64,000 bases of DNA, taken from positions 133,214 to 197,213 of the forward strand of contig NZ_CALYPR010000002.1 of NCBI RefSeq assembly GCF_945277285.1, given 5' to 3'. This document shows, one piece after another, positions 1-9,865 of this stretch; position 1 is the stretch's first letter; each line of letters opens with the position of its first letter. The notes under the pieces were generated by a model. It made no database searches, was not told the DNA's origin, and saw only the letters and a list, made by a program, of their open reading frames with translations. Made by a program: the position numbers and the translations under genes. This DNA is from an uncultured Bartonella sp. (GTDB taxonomy: Bacteria; Pseudomonadota; Alphaproteobacteria; Rhizobiales; Rhizobiaceae).

Positions 1-1920
1 TCGGAAGAAAAGCTTTCACCCCATGACGCGGCAGTCAAATCCATGAGCGAGGTTACCGGGCCGGTTGTTGCCATTGTGCTTGTTCTGTGCGCCGTGTTTA
101 TTCCGGTTTCCTTCATGGGTGGCATGGCTGGTGTTATGTATCAGCAGTTTGCTATTACCATTGCGATCTCGGTTGTTATCTCCGGCACAGTTGCTTTGAC
201 ACTGACACCGGCGCTGTGCGCACTTCTATTAAAGCCGACACATGGCGAACCGATTGCACCTTTCCGCTGGTTCAACGAGACCTTCCAGAAAATCACCGAT
301 TATTATGTTTCGGGCGTCAAATTTTTCGTCCACAAGATTTGGTGGGGTATTGCCGGCTTTGTTGCTGTTTGTGCATTTGCCGTTTTTATGTTTGAAATTG
401 TCCCGAGTTCTCTGGTTCCTGATGAGGATCAGGGCTATATTCTGGCGGTTTCCTTCCTGCCTTCGGCTTCTTCGCTGGAAAGAACACAAGGCGTGGTTGA
501 TCAGGCCTATCATATTCTCAAGCAAAATCCGGCGGTGGAAGATATCGCTGAAATTGCCGGTTATGACCTTCTTTCAGGCGGTTTGAAAACCAGTTCCGGT
601 GCCATGTTTGTCATGTTCAAGGACTGGAAAGACAGAACCGATCCGAAAGAGGATGCCCGTGCCATAGCTCCGCAAGTTATCGGCATGACATCGAGCATCA
701 AGGATGGTGTGACAATCGCCTTCAATCCGCCGCCAATTACCGGTCTGTCAACGACAGGTGGTTTTGAGATGTATCTGCAAGATCGTAGTGGCGGCACAAT
801 CGACGAGCTTTATGGCATGACCATGAAACTGGTTCAGGCTGCAAACCAGCGTCCGGAATTGCGAAATGTCAGAACAACATTTGACCCGAATGTGCCGAAA
901 TATGATTTCCATGTCGACCGTGTCAAAGCAAGAGCTATGGATGTTCCCATCAACTCGATCTATGATGCGCTTTCGGCAACCTTCGGTAACATCTATATTA
1001 ACGACTTTACACTCTATGGCCGTAACTATCAGGTGAAAATCCAGTCGGAAGGCGAGTTCCGGAAAAGTGCCGAAGATATCAAGCAAGTGTTTGTCCGTTC
1101 GAATTCGGGAAAGATGATACCGCTCAACGCGCTGGTAAAAACCACACGTATCACCGGTTCCGATCAGCTTGAACGCTTCAACGCTTTCTATGCAACCAAG
1201 ATCATGGGTGATCCGGCGCAGGGCTATACATCGGGTGACGCAATTGCCGCCATGACCGATATTGCCAACAAGGTATTGCCAAACACCTACCAGATCGCCT
1301 GGACAGGTTCTGCCTATCAGGAAGTTGTTGCCGGTGGTGCCGGTTCAACGGCCATGATCTTCGGTATCATTATGGTGTTCCTCATTCTGGCTGCCCAGTA
1401 TGAACGCTGGAGCTTGCCTTTGGCCGTTGTGACTGCGGTGCCGTTTGCTATTGCCGGTGCATTGACCTTCACCTATTTAAGGGGCTTGAGTAACGACGTG
1501 TATTTCCAGATCGGTCTTGTTACTCTGGTCGGGCTGGCAGCGAAAAACGCCATTCTGATTGTCGAATTTGCCGTGCTTGAACGTGAAAACGGCAAATCGG
1601 CTATTGATGCGGCAATTTCGGCAGCGCGACTTCGTTTCCGCCCAATTGTGATGACATCCCTTGCATTTATTCTGGGTGTCGTTCCATTGGCAAGGTCTAC
1701 CGGTGCCGGTTCAGCGAGCCGTCACGCCATCGGTACCGGTGTCATCGGCGGTATGTTGGCTGCAACCTGTGTTGCAACCTTCTTTATCCCGATGTTCTAT
1801 CGGCTGTTTGCTGGACGTCGTGCCCAGCGTGCGGGTGGTGCGCCGACTGATGGCGGCGATGCTTCCCAGCCACAACCGGCAGTCCAAAAACAGTCTGGCA
1901 ATAATCCCCAGCAAGCCTAA
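1..1920 (+). CDS. RND (AcrB/HAE1-type) efflux permease, C-terminal part
   Basis: Inner-membrane drug:proton antiporter subunit. The frame is open from base 1, so the start and N-terminal half (including the TM4 Asp pair) lie outside the window. The 639-residue fragment begins at TM5 ([16 protein letters not shown]), continues through TM6 ending [13 protein letters not shown]7, the second periplasmic porter/docking block, and TM8-TM12. [13 protein letters not shown] carries the proton-relay lysine (codon at 1543; AcrB Lys940 equivalent). A Gly/Gln/Pro-rich tail follows. The family assembles as a trimer with a membrane-fusion protein and an outer-membrane channel; none is visible downstream, so partners would be upstream. 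Substrate cannot be read from the sequence. A strong terminator follows the stop. Confidence 0.95.
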   Translation, partial: SEEKLSPHDAAVKSMSEVTGPVVAIVLVLCAVFIPVSFMGGMAGVMYQQFAITIAISVVISGTVALTLTPALCALLLKPTHGEPIAPFRWFNETFQKITDYYVSGVKFFVHKIWWGIAGFVAVCAFAVFMFEIVPSSLVPDEDQGYILAVSFLPSASSLERTQGVVDQAYHILKQNPAVEDIAEIAGYDLLSGGLKTSSGAMFVMFKDWKDRTDPKEDARAIAPQVIGMTSSIKDGVTIAFNPPPITGLSTTGGFEMYLQDRSGGTIDELYGMTMKLVQAANQRPELRNVRTTFDPNVPKYDFHVDRVKARAMDVPINSIYDALSATFGNIYINDFTLYGRNYQVKIQSEGEFRKSAEDIKQVFVRSNSGKMIPLNALVKTTRITGSDQLERFNAFYATKIMGDPAQGYTSGDAIAAMTDIANKVLPNTYQIAWTGSAYQEVVAGGAGSTAMIFGIIMVFLILAAQYERWSLPLAVVTAVPFAIAGALTFTYLRGLSNDVYFQIGLVTLVGLAAKNAILIVEFAVLERENGKSAIDAAISAARLRFRPIVMTSLAFILGVVPLARSTGAGSASRHAIGTGVIGGMLAATCVATFFIPMFYRLFAGRRAQRAGGAPTDGGDASQPQPAVQKQSGNNPQQA

Positions 1921-1950
1921 CCACTTGATGGAGGACTGCCAAATAACAAG

Positions 1951-1977
1951 AAACCCCGGCTTTTTGCCGGGGTTTTT
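1951..1977 (+). terminator. Rho-independent terminator of the RND gene
   Basis: A 10-bp perfect stem AAACCCCGGC / GCCGGGGTTT with a T-rich 5-nt loop, starting 30 bp after the stop codon and followed by a T-run. Confidence 0.9.
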
Positions 1978-2599
1978 ATTAAGGCAAGCGGCAGGCTTTT
2001 ACTTGACGCAGAAACATTGAAATATTCCAAGGTATCAATAATTTTTGAAGATTGGCAATTGCCCGAAAAAGACAGCAAAAACCCGAAAATGTCATTGCCC
2101 CATCAAACGTCTATTTTTCAGAAATGTTGATTTTCTCATGTGCCAGGCTTTCTTTGGCCATTTCTTGTTGCCAAAAGCAAAATTATTGACTTTGCTATAA
2201 ATAGCAAAACCCTACGCTCTAGCAGAAAAAGCGGCCTCAACCGGTTTAGACAGCTGTGGTTCGGATTTGCTTTTATAAGCTCTTTGCTTTTTGCCGGCGG
2301 GTGGGCGTTTTGCCGGTGATGCGCCGACGGGCACTACCAAGTCGGGAAAAAACAACCGGCTCATGAAAACGGATTTTTAAAAAAACGTTTCAGCTTCGGG
2401 AAAACGCCACTTTTTGTCAGCCCATCAATCGGCAAAGCTCGTTGTGCCTGATGGTGACCGATGTCTTTGCACACAAAAAACCGTCAGTGCCGTTAGCACC
2501 GTTTTTTGTTTTTCACTTTGGCTCCAACAGCGTGTTTCAGGCGATGTACCTTTCGATAAAAGCAGTCCGGCACTTCAAAACAAGCAATCAGGAACGCGC
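1978..2599. other. Intergenic region between convergent genes
   Basis: No convincing gene: the reading frames here are short, low in coding character and overlap the end of fhs. It holds an 18-bp operator-like palindrome (2191-2208) and one T5A7 tract (2374-2385). Confidence 0.6.
2191..2208. repeat. Palindrome TTTGCTAT-AA-ATAGCAAA
   Basis: Perfect 8-bp arms around a 2-bp centre. It looks like a dimeric-regulator operator, but it lies between two convergent gene ends and has no obvious target promoter. Confidence 0.5.
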
Positions 2600-4273
2600 T
2601 CAGGAAAGCCCCTCGATATTGCCATTCTCATCAAGATGGATGCGCTCGGCCATCGGGTGGCGTGGCAAACCCGGCATAGTCATGATGTCTCCGCAGATCA
2701 CCACAACAAATCCGGCACCGGCGCATAATTTGACCTCCCGTACCGGAATGGTAAAATTTTCCGGTGCCCCTAAAAGTTTAGGATCAGCTGAAAACGAATA
2801 TTGTGTTTTGGCCATGCAAACGGGTAACACACCATAGCCTTCCTTGTCCCAGACTTCGAGCTGGTTGACAATGGCTGCCGGAATAACCGCTTCAAGCCCG
2901 CCATAGATTTCGCGCACGATGGTGTTGATTTTTGTTACAAGGGGTAAATCATCTTTATAAAGCGGATGGAAGTTGCTTTTATTGTTGTCAATCATGTCAA
3001 CAACAGCATGGGCAAGCTCCTCGGCACCTTCACCACCTTTTTCCCAATGGTGGCATAAAATTGCCTGATGGCCGGTTTTGGCAACAATCTCCTGCAAGGT
3101 TGCAATTTCGGCTGGTGTATCGGAATTAAAATAATTGATCGCGACAATAACCGGAACACCATATTTTTCAACATTGGCAATATGGCGCAACAAATTGGCC
3201 GCCCCCTGTTTCAACGCAGTGATATTTTCATGCGCAAGGTCGTTTTTTTCCACTCCACCATTCATTTTTAATGCGCGTATGGTAGCCACAATAACGGTTG
3301 CATCCGGCTTCAATCCGGCTTTCCGGCATTTGATATCAAAGAATTTTTCTGCCCCGAGATCTGCCCCGAAACCTGCTTCTGTCACCACATAATCGGCAAG
3401 TTTCAAGGCCGTTTTGGTAGCAATAACCGAATTGCAGCCATGGGCTATATTGGCAAACGGCCCACCATGGATAAAAGCCGGGTTATGTTCGATTGTCTGC
3501 ACAAGATTGGGGGCAAAAGCATCCTTGAGCAATACCGTCATTGCCCCTTCGGCATGAATATCCGAAGCTTGGACCGGCGTTTTGTCGTAGCGATAGCCAA
3601 TAATAATTTTGCCCAGCTTTTGCGCCAGATCATCAAGATTTTCAGAAAGACAAAAGATTGCCATGATTTCCGAGGCAACCGTGATGTCAAAACCGCTTTG
3701 GCGGCAAAAACCGTTTTTTACACCGCCGAGGGCAAGCACCACATCGCGCAAAGCACGGTCATTCATATCAACCACCCGTTTCCAAATTACGCGGCGGCTG
3801 TCGATATTCTGTTCGTTTCCCCAATAAATGTGGTTGTCAACCATAGCGGCAAGCAGATTGTTGGCCGAGGTGATGGCATGAAAATCGCCGGTGAAATGCA
3901 GATTAATGTCTTCCATCGGAATAACCTGCGAGCGCCCGCCACCGGCCGCACCGCCTTTCTGACCGAAATTCGGCCCCAATGACGGTTCACGCAAAGTCGC
4001 AACAGCTTTTTTGCCAATGCGGTTCAATGCATCGGTCAAGCCGATTGTGGTTGTGGTTTTCCCTTCGCCCGCCGGTGTCGGATTGATGGCAGTGACAAGA
4101 ATAAGTCTGCCATTCTCGTTGTTTTTAAGCGTTTTGATATATTTTGTGCAAATTTTTGCCTTGTCATGACCGTAAGGCACGATGTCTTCATAAGGAATGT
4201 CGAGTTTTTTCGCAATCTCGCCAATTGGCAGCTTGGTTGCTTGACGGGCTATTTCTATATCGGAAAGTATCAT
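2600..4273 (-). CDS. fhs: Formate--tetrahydrofolate ligase
   Basis: ATP-dependent cytosolic synthesis of 10-formyl-THF from formate and THF, feeding purine and fMet synthesis and one-carbon metabolism. From the ATG at 4273 the protein is 557 residues, the usual family length; a TTG codon directly before it extends the frame by one residue but is not needed. The P-loop [11 protein letters not shown] lies at about 66-76, followed by the conserved [18 protein letters not shown] block near residue 100 and [11 protein letters not shown] near 270, which are FTHFS signatures. It is a single-gene unit, convergent with the RND gene. About 540 bp of non-coding DNA lies upstream. Confidence 0.97.
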   Translation of the reverse strand: MILSDIEIARQATKLPIGEIAKKLDIPYEDIVPYGHDKAKICTKYIKTLKNNENGRLILVTAINPTPAGEGKTTTTIGLTDALNRIGKKAVATLREPSLGPNFGQKGGAAGGGRSQVIPMEDINLHFTGDFHAITSANNLLAAMVDNHIYWGNEQNIDSRRVIWKRVVDMNDRALRDVVLALGGVKNGFCRQSGFDITVASEIMAIFCLSENLDDLAQKLGKIIIGYRYDKTPVQASDIHAEGAMTVLLKDAFAPNLVQTIEHNPAFIHGGPFANIAHGCNSVIATKTALKLADYVVTEAGFGADLGAEKFFDIKCRKAGLKPDATVIVATIRALKMNGGVEKNDLAHENITALKQGAANLLRHIANVEKYGVPVIVAINYFNSDTPAEIATLQEIVAKTGHQAILCHHWEKGGEGAEELAHAVVDMIDNNKSNFHPLYKDDLPLVTKINTIVREIYGGLEAVIPAAIVNQLEVWDKEGYGVLPVCMAKTQYSFSADPKLLGAPENFTIPVREVKLCAGAGFVVVICGDIMTMPGLPRHPMAERIHLDENGNIEGLS

Positions 4274-4813
4274 CAACAGTCTCTATTATCAGGCGCAATG
4301 CCATTACATTAAAGGTTGTCTTTGTTGCAGTTGGCAAACCTGTTATTTAAAAAAACATGCCCGTTTTTAGCATTTATTTGCCGGGAAAGCTATTGCGTAA
4401 CAGTAAAAATAACAAAGTTGATAACAACACAATCAGAAAAAACTGGAATTTTAATAAAAACACTTCTTTTTATTGTCTTCAGGTTGTTTCGAGTGACGCA
4501 GAAAAGAAGGGATTAGCCGGAAGTTTAGTCTTAAAAGAGGCCGATCGACCGAAATAAGCCTGATGACGGAGGAAAACTCTTATAAAAACTTTAATGGAAA
4601 ATAAAAGCCGCGCAATGCTTTTGCGACTTTGAAAAAACGCTGGAAGTAGAACCGGCGGATAAACCCGCAAAACGAATCGGTTGTTAATAATCAGCAAGTC
4701 ACACCGCTGTTTTTAACAAGTGTGCGGCTTATTGCCAATCAAGTGCTTTGACAGTGCGCCTCTAAAACGGGGAAAATCCAGAACCGGAAACGTTTTTGCA
4801 AGGAAAGGCAGCA
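4274..4813. other. Intergenic region upstream of fhs
   Basis: Non-coding; presumably holds the fhs promoter near its left end. No gene, riboswitch or repeat recognised. The frames present are short and lysine/phenylalanine-rich as expected of AT-rich spacer. Confidence 0.55.
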
Positions 4814-4890
4814 TGGTAGCGGAGGAGGGATTTGAACCCCCGACACAAGGATTATGATTCCTCTGCTCTGACCTACTGAGCTACTCCGCC
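4814..4890 (-). tRNA. tRNA-Met (CAT)
   Basis: Read on the minus strand: acceptor GGCGGAG pairing with CTCCGCT, D-arm GCTC...GAGC, anticodon stem GAGGA/TCCTT with loop ATCATAA (anticodon CAT), T-arm with GGTTCAAAT, and an encoded CCA at 4814-4816. The body matches the alphaproteobacterial elongator tRNA-Met. CAT could in principle be Ile2 (lysidine), but the GGCGGAGTAGCTCAGT start favours Met. A T6A6 tract lies just upstream (4903-4914). Confidence 0.93.
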
Positions 4891-5062
4891 GGAAAAAATG
4901 TCTTTTTTAAAAAACATTTGGCCGTGGCGGCGATATAAGGGGTTCAATCCCACTCTGTCAAGCATCGTTTTTGAGCTTTTCTCTTGTCAATGGCGCACAT
5001 GACCGATATTAACCAGATAGGATATTGCTTTTCAGTTCAGCAATAAGGATAAGGCATAGATA

Positions 5063-6052
5063 ATGGCGCCACGCGTAGCAGTTTTAGGATGTGGTTATTG
5101 GGGGAGTAATCACATACGAACCTTGAAAAGTTTGGGAGCGCTTGCAGCCGTTTCCGATGTAAATGAGCATCGTGCAGAAGGTTTTGCAGCAGAACATGAT
5201 GTTGAAGCTATACCGGTAGAAGAGATTTTTACCCGCAAAGATATTGATGCAATGGTATTGGCTTTGCCACCGCAATTCCATGCCGAAAACGCAATTCGGG
5301 CCGTCGAGGGCGGTAAAGATGTACTGGTGGAAAAACCGATTGCGCTGAATGTCGAGGATGCGGTGCGGGAAGTGCGCATTGCCAGAGAGCACAAGCGCAT
5401 TTTTATGGTTGGCCATGTGTTGCGCTATCATCCGGCGTTTGAAAAATTGCTGGAACTTATCAATCAAGGTGCATTGGGCGAGGTGCGCTATATCCATGCC
5501 CACCGGCTGGGGCTTGGCAAATTTCATACCGAAAGTGATGCATTGTGGGATCTTGCTCCCCATGACCTGTCGATGATTTTGGCAATAACCAAATGTGAAC
5601 CGACAGAAATTCATGGTGAGGGAGCAGCCATTATCGACAAATTGTCGGATTTTGCCCATGTTCATATGAAATTTCCCAATGGCATGCGTAGCCATCTGTT
5701 TTCTTCCCGCCTCAACCCTTATCGTGAACGTCGTTTGACGGTGGTTGGCACCAAAGCCATGGCGGTGTTTGATGATGTCGAGCCGTGGGGAAGAAAACTT
5801 GCCATTTACCGTTTTGAAGTCTGGCAGGATAACAACCAATGGGCTTTTACCGCTGACGAGCCGGAATATATTCCGGTTGAAGAGGCAATGCCGCTCACCC
5901 GCGAATTGCAACACTTCCTGCATTGTATTGAAACCCGCGAAGAACCGCGCACCAATGGTGATGAAGCAATTGCTGTCTTGCGCATTCTGACCGCTGGCAG
6001 CGTTCACCATAAGGGCAAGGACATAGCAGAAAAAACGACAGCGAAAAAATAA
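5063..6052 (+). CDS. Gfo/Idh/MocA-family NAD(P)-dependent sugar dehydrogenase
   Basis: 329-residue oxidoreductase. The N-terminal Rossmann fold shows GCGYWGSNH at about 9-17 and EKPIA at 90-94. The C-terminal half has the DLAPHD segment (163-168) that carries the catalytic-type histidine. In the WlbA/WbpB branch such enzymes oxidise C3 of a UDP-HexNAc(A), and the next gene is a sugar aminotransferase that would aminate that ketone. Together they suggest a UDP-3-amino-sugar step for LPS or another glycan. The ATG at 5063 follows AAGGATAAGG. The spacing of 127 bp to the aminotransferase is compatible with co-transcription. The exact substrate is inference. Confidence 0.88.
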   Translation: MAPRVAVLGCGYWGSNHIRTLKSLGALAAVSDVNEHRAEGFAAEHDVEAIPVEEIFTRKDIDAMVLALPPQFHAENAIRAVEGGKDVLVEKPIALNVEDAVREVRIAREHKRIFMVGHVLRYHPAFEKLLELINQGALGEVRYIHAHRLGLGKFHTESDALWDLAPHDLSMILAITKCEPTEIHGEGAAIIDKLSDFAHVHMKFPNGMRSHLFSSRLNPYRERRLTVVGTKAMAVFDDVEPWGRKLAIYRFEVWQDNNQWAFTADEPEYIPVEEAMPLTRELQHFLHCIETREEPRTNGDEAIAVLRILTAGSVHHKGKDIAEKTTAKK

Positions 6053-6179
6053 ATTCAAAAGCTGTTACATGCGTCATAGACTTTTGATTATCTATATCGT
6101 GCTGCAAGCGTTATGACTAAAAAGCTGTACCAGAGAATATGATTCGGTGAGCTAAACAATTGATAGCAATGGAGTGAAC

Positions 6180-7298
6180 ATGCAATTTATAGATCTCGGA
6201 GCGCAAAGAGCGCGTATTAAAGACAAAATCAATACAGCTATTGCCCATGTGATTGAAAGTGGTCACTATATTCTTGGTCCGGAAGTCGAAGAATTTGAAA
6301 AACGTATGGCCGATTATATCGGCGTTAAACATGTCATTGGCTGCTCTAATGGTACCGATGCGTTGTTGATGCCGCTGATGGCTGAAAATATCGGACCGGG
6401 CGATGCTGTTTTCTGCCCGAGTTTTACCTTTGCCGCTACGGCGGAGGTTGTGGCTTTGACTGGTGCTGAACCGGTTTTTGTCGATATTTTGCCTGACACC
6501 TATGATATGGATCCGCAAAAGCTTGAAGAAGCCATTGCCATGATCAAACAGGAAGGTCGTTTGACACCGCGTGCCATCATTCCGGTCGATCTGTTCGGGC
6601 TTCCGGCAGATTATAATAAAATCACCGCTGTTGCGGCTAAAGAAAACCTGTTTGTCATTGAAGATGCCGCTCAGGCTATTGGTGGTAAGCATCACAATGC
6701 TATGTGTGGCGCATTCGGCAATGTGGGGGCTACCAGTTTCTATCCGGCCAAACCGCTTGGTTGCTATGGCGATGGCGGTGCCATGTTTACCGATGATGAC
6801 GATCTGGCAGAACGCCTGCGTTCAATCTATTTCCATGGCAAAGGGTCTTCCCAATATGATAATGTTCGCATCGGTTTGAATTCCCGCCTTGATACGATTC
6901 AGGCAGCCATTTTGTTGCAAAAGCTCGATATTCTCGAAGACGAGATGGAAAAACGTGCAGTTATCGGCAAACGCTATAGCGATGGTTTGAAAGACGTTGT
7001 CAAAACTCCGAAATTGCCCAAGGGAAGCCGTTCGGCCTATGCCCAATACACAATTGAGGTGGAAGACCGTGACGGACTACAGGCCTATCTGAAAAAAGCC
7101 GGTATCCCGACCATGATTTACTATATCAAGCCGCTGCATTTGCAGACAGCCTATCGGCATTTCCCGCAAGTCAAAAGCGGCTTGCCGGTTTCAGAATATG
7201 CAGCAGACCATGTTTTGAGCTTGCCGATGCATCCCTATTTGCCGGAAAGCGATCAGGACAAAATTATTGGTCTCATCAGAGATTTCTGCGGCGCTTGA
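6180..7298 (+). CDS. DegT/DnrJ/EryC1/StrS-family sugar aminotransferase
   Basis: PLP-dependent aminotransferase acting on a nucleotide-activated keto-sugar. I place the start at the ATG at 6180, five bases after GGAG, rather than at the GTG at 6174 which overlaps that ribosome-binding site; this gives 372 residues. EDAAQA at 161-166 supplies the Asp that contacts the PLP ring nitrogen, and SFYPAKPLGCYGDGG places the Schiff-base lysine at 191. Similarity is to the WlbC/QdtB/DesV-like group. It follows the Gfo/Idh dehydrogenase; no N-acetyltransferase or glycosyltransferase is adjacent, so the route would have to be completed by genes elsewhere. A strong terminator closes the unit. Confidence 0.92.
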   Translation: MQFIDLGAQRARIKDKINTAIAHVIESGHYILGPEVEEFEKRMADYIGVKHVIGCSNGTDALLMPLMAENIGPGDAVFCPSFTFAATAEVVALTGAEPVFVDILPDTYDMDPQKLEEAIAMIKQEGRLTPRAIIPVDLFGLPADYNKITAVAAKENLFVIEDAAQAIGGKHHNAMCGAFGNVGATSFYPAKPLGCYGDGGAMFTDDDDLAERLRSIYFHGKGSSQYDNVRIGLNSRLDTIQAAILLQKLDILEDEMEKRAVIGKRYSDGLKDVVKTPKLPKGSRSAYAQYTIEVEDRDGLQAYLKKAGIPTMIYYIKPLHLQTAYRHFPQVKSGLPVSEYAADHVLSLPMHPYLPESDQDKIIGLIRDFCGA

Positions 7299-7343
7299 GC
7301 AATAAAAATCGGGTTGTGCAGAAGTTTTGCATCAACCACTGTT

Positions 7344-7370
7344 AAAAAGCCGGTTGCAACCGGCTTTTTT
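7344..7370 (+). terminator. Terminator of the amino-sugar pair
   Basis: Stem AAAAAGCCGGTT paired with AACCGGCTTTTT around a 2-3 nt loop, 46 bp after the stop codon, with A- and T-runs on either side. Confidence 0.88.
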
Positions 7371-8029
7371 ATTGCTTTTTTGAAACCGCGCGTCTGGTAG
7401 CATTATGGAGAGACGCTCTTCTGAAAAATGATTTTTCCGGTTTTTCCAAGGCCATTGCAATCCATGCTCGCCTGTGGCTGGTGGCTTTCCAGCGCGGTCT
7501 CTTGAAAAATTTTTTAAAACCAAACAGTAAAGGTATTGGTTGGCAAGCTTCACCACTTGAATTTTGTGGCTGTTATCAACTTTTACCGGTGTGGCCTGCC
7601 AATTGGTTGTGATGGCTCCGATTGGATGTGATTGCCCAAGTCTCCCAAGTTCATTGTCTTTCGACAATGCGCACTCGCCAATAGCGATAAAAACCGCCAG
7701 ACCGGTTTTTGAACGGTTTTTCTTCAAGCGCCTTGTTTGATCTTCAATCCGGAGAAAAGAAAAGGGGGGACAAAGCCCGTTTTAAAGCAATCGAAATACC
7801 GGTCAGAATCGAATGCCGCCTTTCTTGCAAAAATATCAGCAGAAATTGGCAAAGAGCAATTTTTTAAAACCCGAATGGAATGCAGCCGTCCCTGTTTAGA
7901 AGAAAACTAGCGTGCCAAAAGGCAAAACCTGAAAGGCCGTTTTCGATCTGCAATGCTAGAGATTTAAACGTCTCTGCGGCAAAAATATTGGGTGCCGGAA
8001 ACTATTCTGAAGCAAAAAATATCCTCGTG
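7371..8029. other. Intergenic region between convergent genes
   Basis: No supported gene. A minus-strand frame of 131 codons (7332-7727) runs through the terminator and has no recognisable domain. Two T6A4 tracts occur (7510-7519, 7860-7869). Confidence 0.6.
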
Positions 8030-9352
8030 TCAGAAAATTCCACCTTCTATTAAAAAGCGTAAGATGAAGAGGAAAGCGATAATCCATGTTGCCGGATGCA
8101 CTTCGCGCCATTTTCCTGTAAAGGTTTTCAATAATGCATAGCTGATAAAGCCGAAAGCAAGACCATTGGCAATGGAATAGGTGAACGGCATCAATAAAGC
8201 CGTAAGCGCCGCCGGTACGGCTTCAACAATATTGTCCCAATTAATCTCGACAAATTCGCGCATCATCAGGCAGGCAACAAAAATCAGGGCCGGCGCAGTG
8301 GCATAAGCGGGAATGGCCAAGGCAACGGGCGAAAAAAACAACGCCAATATAAAAAACAGCCCAATGGCAATAGCGGTCAAACCGGTGCGGCCACCGGCTG
8401 CCACGCCGGACGCACTTTCAACAAAAGCAGTGGTTGAACTTGTACCAATGAGCGAACCGGCCAGAATGGCCGTGCTGTCGGCAAACAATGCCTTGCCAAG
8501 ATTATTGGGCTTATCTTCGGGAATAAGGCCGGCGCGTTTGCCAACGCCGACAAGCGTTCCCGTTGCATCGAAAATTTCAACCAGCACAAACACCAGCAGA
8601 ACATGAAAAATACCGGTGTGGAGAACGCCCAGAATATCGAGTTGTAAAAAGGTCGGTGCAATGGAAGGGGGAAGTGATATGCCGCCCGAATGCACCAGCG
8701 ATTGGAAATTCTTGTAGCCATCATCGGTGAAGATGAACGACAATATCGTTACCGCGATAATACCAATCAGAATGCCGCCGCGGATTTTGAACCTGTCCAG
8801 CACAACAATGATAAAAAGACCGATACCGGCAAGAACCGGAGCGGCTTTTGTCACATCGCCCAAGCCCACCAACGTTGCATCATTGTTAATAACAATGCCG
8901 GCACTCTGGAAAGCGACAATGGCCAGAAACATGCCAATGCCGGCACCGATTGCGCTTTTTAATGATTGTGGCACACCGGCAATCAGCCACTGGCGTATCC
9001 CTGTTGCGGTCAACAGCAAAAACACAATACCGGAAAGAAACACTGCTCCCAATGCCTGCTGCCAGCTATAGCCCATAGTGATAACCACCGAATAGGCAAA
9101 GAAAACATTAAGCCCCATGCCCGGGGCCATGCCGATCGGCCAATTGGCCAACAGCCCCATAATGATGGAGCCGACAGCAGCAGCAATGCAGGTGGCAACA
9201 AAAACCGCCCCTTTGTCCATGCCGGCAGCCCCTAGAATATTGGGATTGACGGCCAGAATATAGGACATGGTGAGAAAGGTTGTGAGCCCCGCGCCGATTT
9301 CTATACCGGCACGTGTGTTATTCTCTTTTAAATGGAAGAGTTTCTCAAGCAT
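8030..9352 (-). CDS. NCS2-type purine permease (AzgA/PbuG-like)
   Basis: 440-residue polytopic membrane protein, about 12-14 hydrophobic segments. The N-terminus (LTTFLTMSYILAVNP) and the NWPIGMAPGMGLNVFFAY block are typical of the AzgA branch that imports adenine, guanine or hypoxanthine by proton symport. ATGTLVGVGKRAGL and GTSSTTAFVESASG near the middle are the substrate-site helices of this branch. It is a single-gene unit on the minus strand with its own upstream region. Specificity within purines cannot be decided here. Confidence 0.9.
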   Translation of the reverse strand: MLEKLFHLKENNTRAGIEIGAGLTTFLTMSYILAVNPNILGAAGMDKGAVFVATCIAAAVGSIIMGLLANWPIGMAPGMGLNVFFAYSVVITMGYSWQQALGAVFLSGIVFLLLTATGIRQWLIAGVPQSLKSAIGAGIGMFLAIVAFQSAGIVINNDATLVGLGDVTKAAPVLAGIGLFIIVVLDRFKIRGGILIGIIAVTILSFIFTDDGYKNFQSLVHSGGISLPPSIAPTFLQLDILGVLHTGIFHVLLVFVLVEIFDATGTLVGVGKRAGLIPEDKPNNLGKALFADSTAILAGSLIGTSSTTAFVESASGVAAGGRTGLTAIAIGLFFILALFFSPVALAIPAYATAPALIFVACLMMREFVEINWDNIVEAVPAALTALLMPFTYSIANGLAFGFISYALLKTFTGKWREVHPATWIIAFLFILRFLIEGGIF

Positions 9353-9865
9353 TGCACTCAGTCCTTGTCAAACCACCTTGAAAAGCGTGGATACGCGTGT
9401 TGCCCCATCGCTTACGGGCTCCGACTTGTTGTCGCAAGCAGTACCTTGTTCGTAAAAGCGCAGAACCGGTTTCCTATTTATATCAATTCAATCGTTTTAG
9501 GCTATAACCAGTCATTTATTGGTCAGCACTTAACGGTTTTGATTCACAGATTTCTTATGGTCGTTACAGAAGTTGCAACAAATGATCGGGCTTTTTTTAA
9601 AAAATCTGTTTCGTAGTGATTGCTTCAGTGAAAAGTGTGTAACTTTATTAATGAATTATCTGAAAATCTGTTTGCGCCGCCAGACAATAGCGGGTTTCAC
9701 CGTTTTTCAACCCTGTCTTGACGACAAATGCGGATTATCGAAAATAGTGTAGAAGAAAAGAGGTAAATAGCAATGTGTCGAATTTTCAAGCTGGTAAGCT
9801 TGAAAAAATACGCATGGAATAACATTCACCAGGCAAACGGGTGGCCGAAATTTTGGCATGAACGT
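9353..9865. other. Intergenic region
   Basis: Upstream region of the purine permease and downstream region of the coiled-coil gene. It holds a T7A6 tract (9592-9604). I see no gene and no purine-riboswitch-like element. Confidence 0.55.

Noticed and set aside
2186-2206. TTGACT followed by TATAAAT as a promoter
   Set aside because: The two boxes are only a few bases apart, not 16-18, and no gene follows.
3440-3982. 180-codon plus-strand frame
   Set aside because: Antisense to fhs; no protein features.
5084-6058. 324-codon minus-strand frame
   Set aside because: Lies wholly antisense to the clearly real Gfo/Idh gene; composition is that of a shadow frame.
4814-7370. Genomic island at tRNA-Met
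   Set aside because: No integrase, no duplicated tRNA end and no atypical composition in the neighbouring genes.
7332-7727. 131-codon minus-strand frame
   Set aside because: It runs across the amino-sugar operon terminator, has no ribosome-binding site or family features, and ends in terminator-derived codons.
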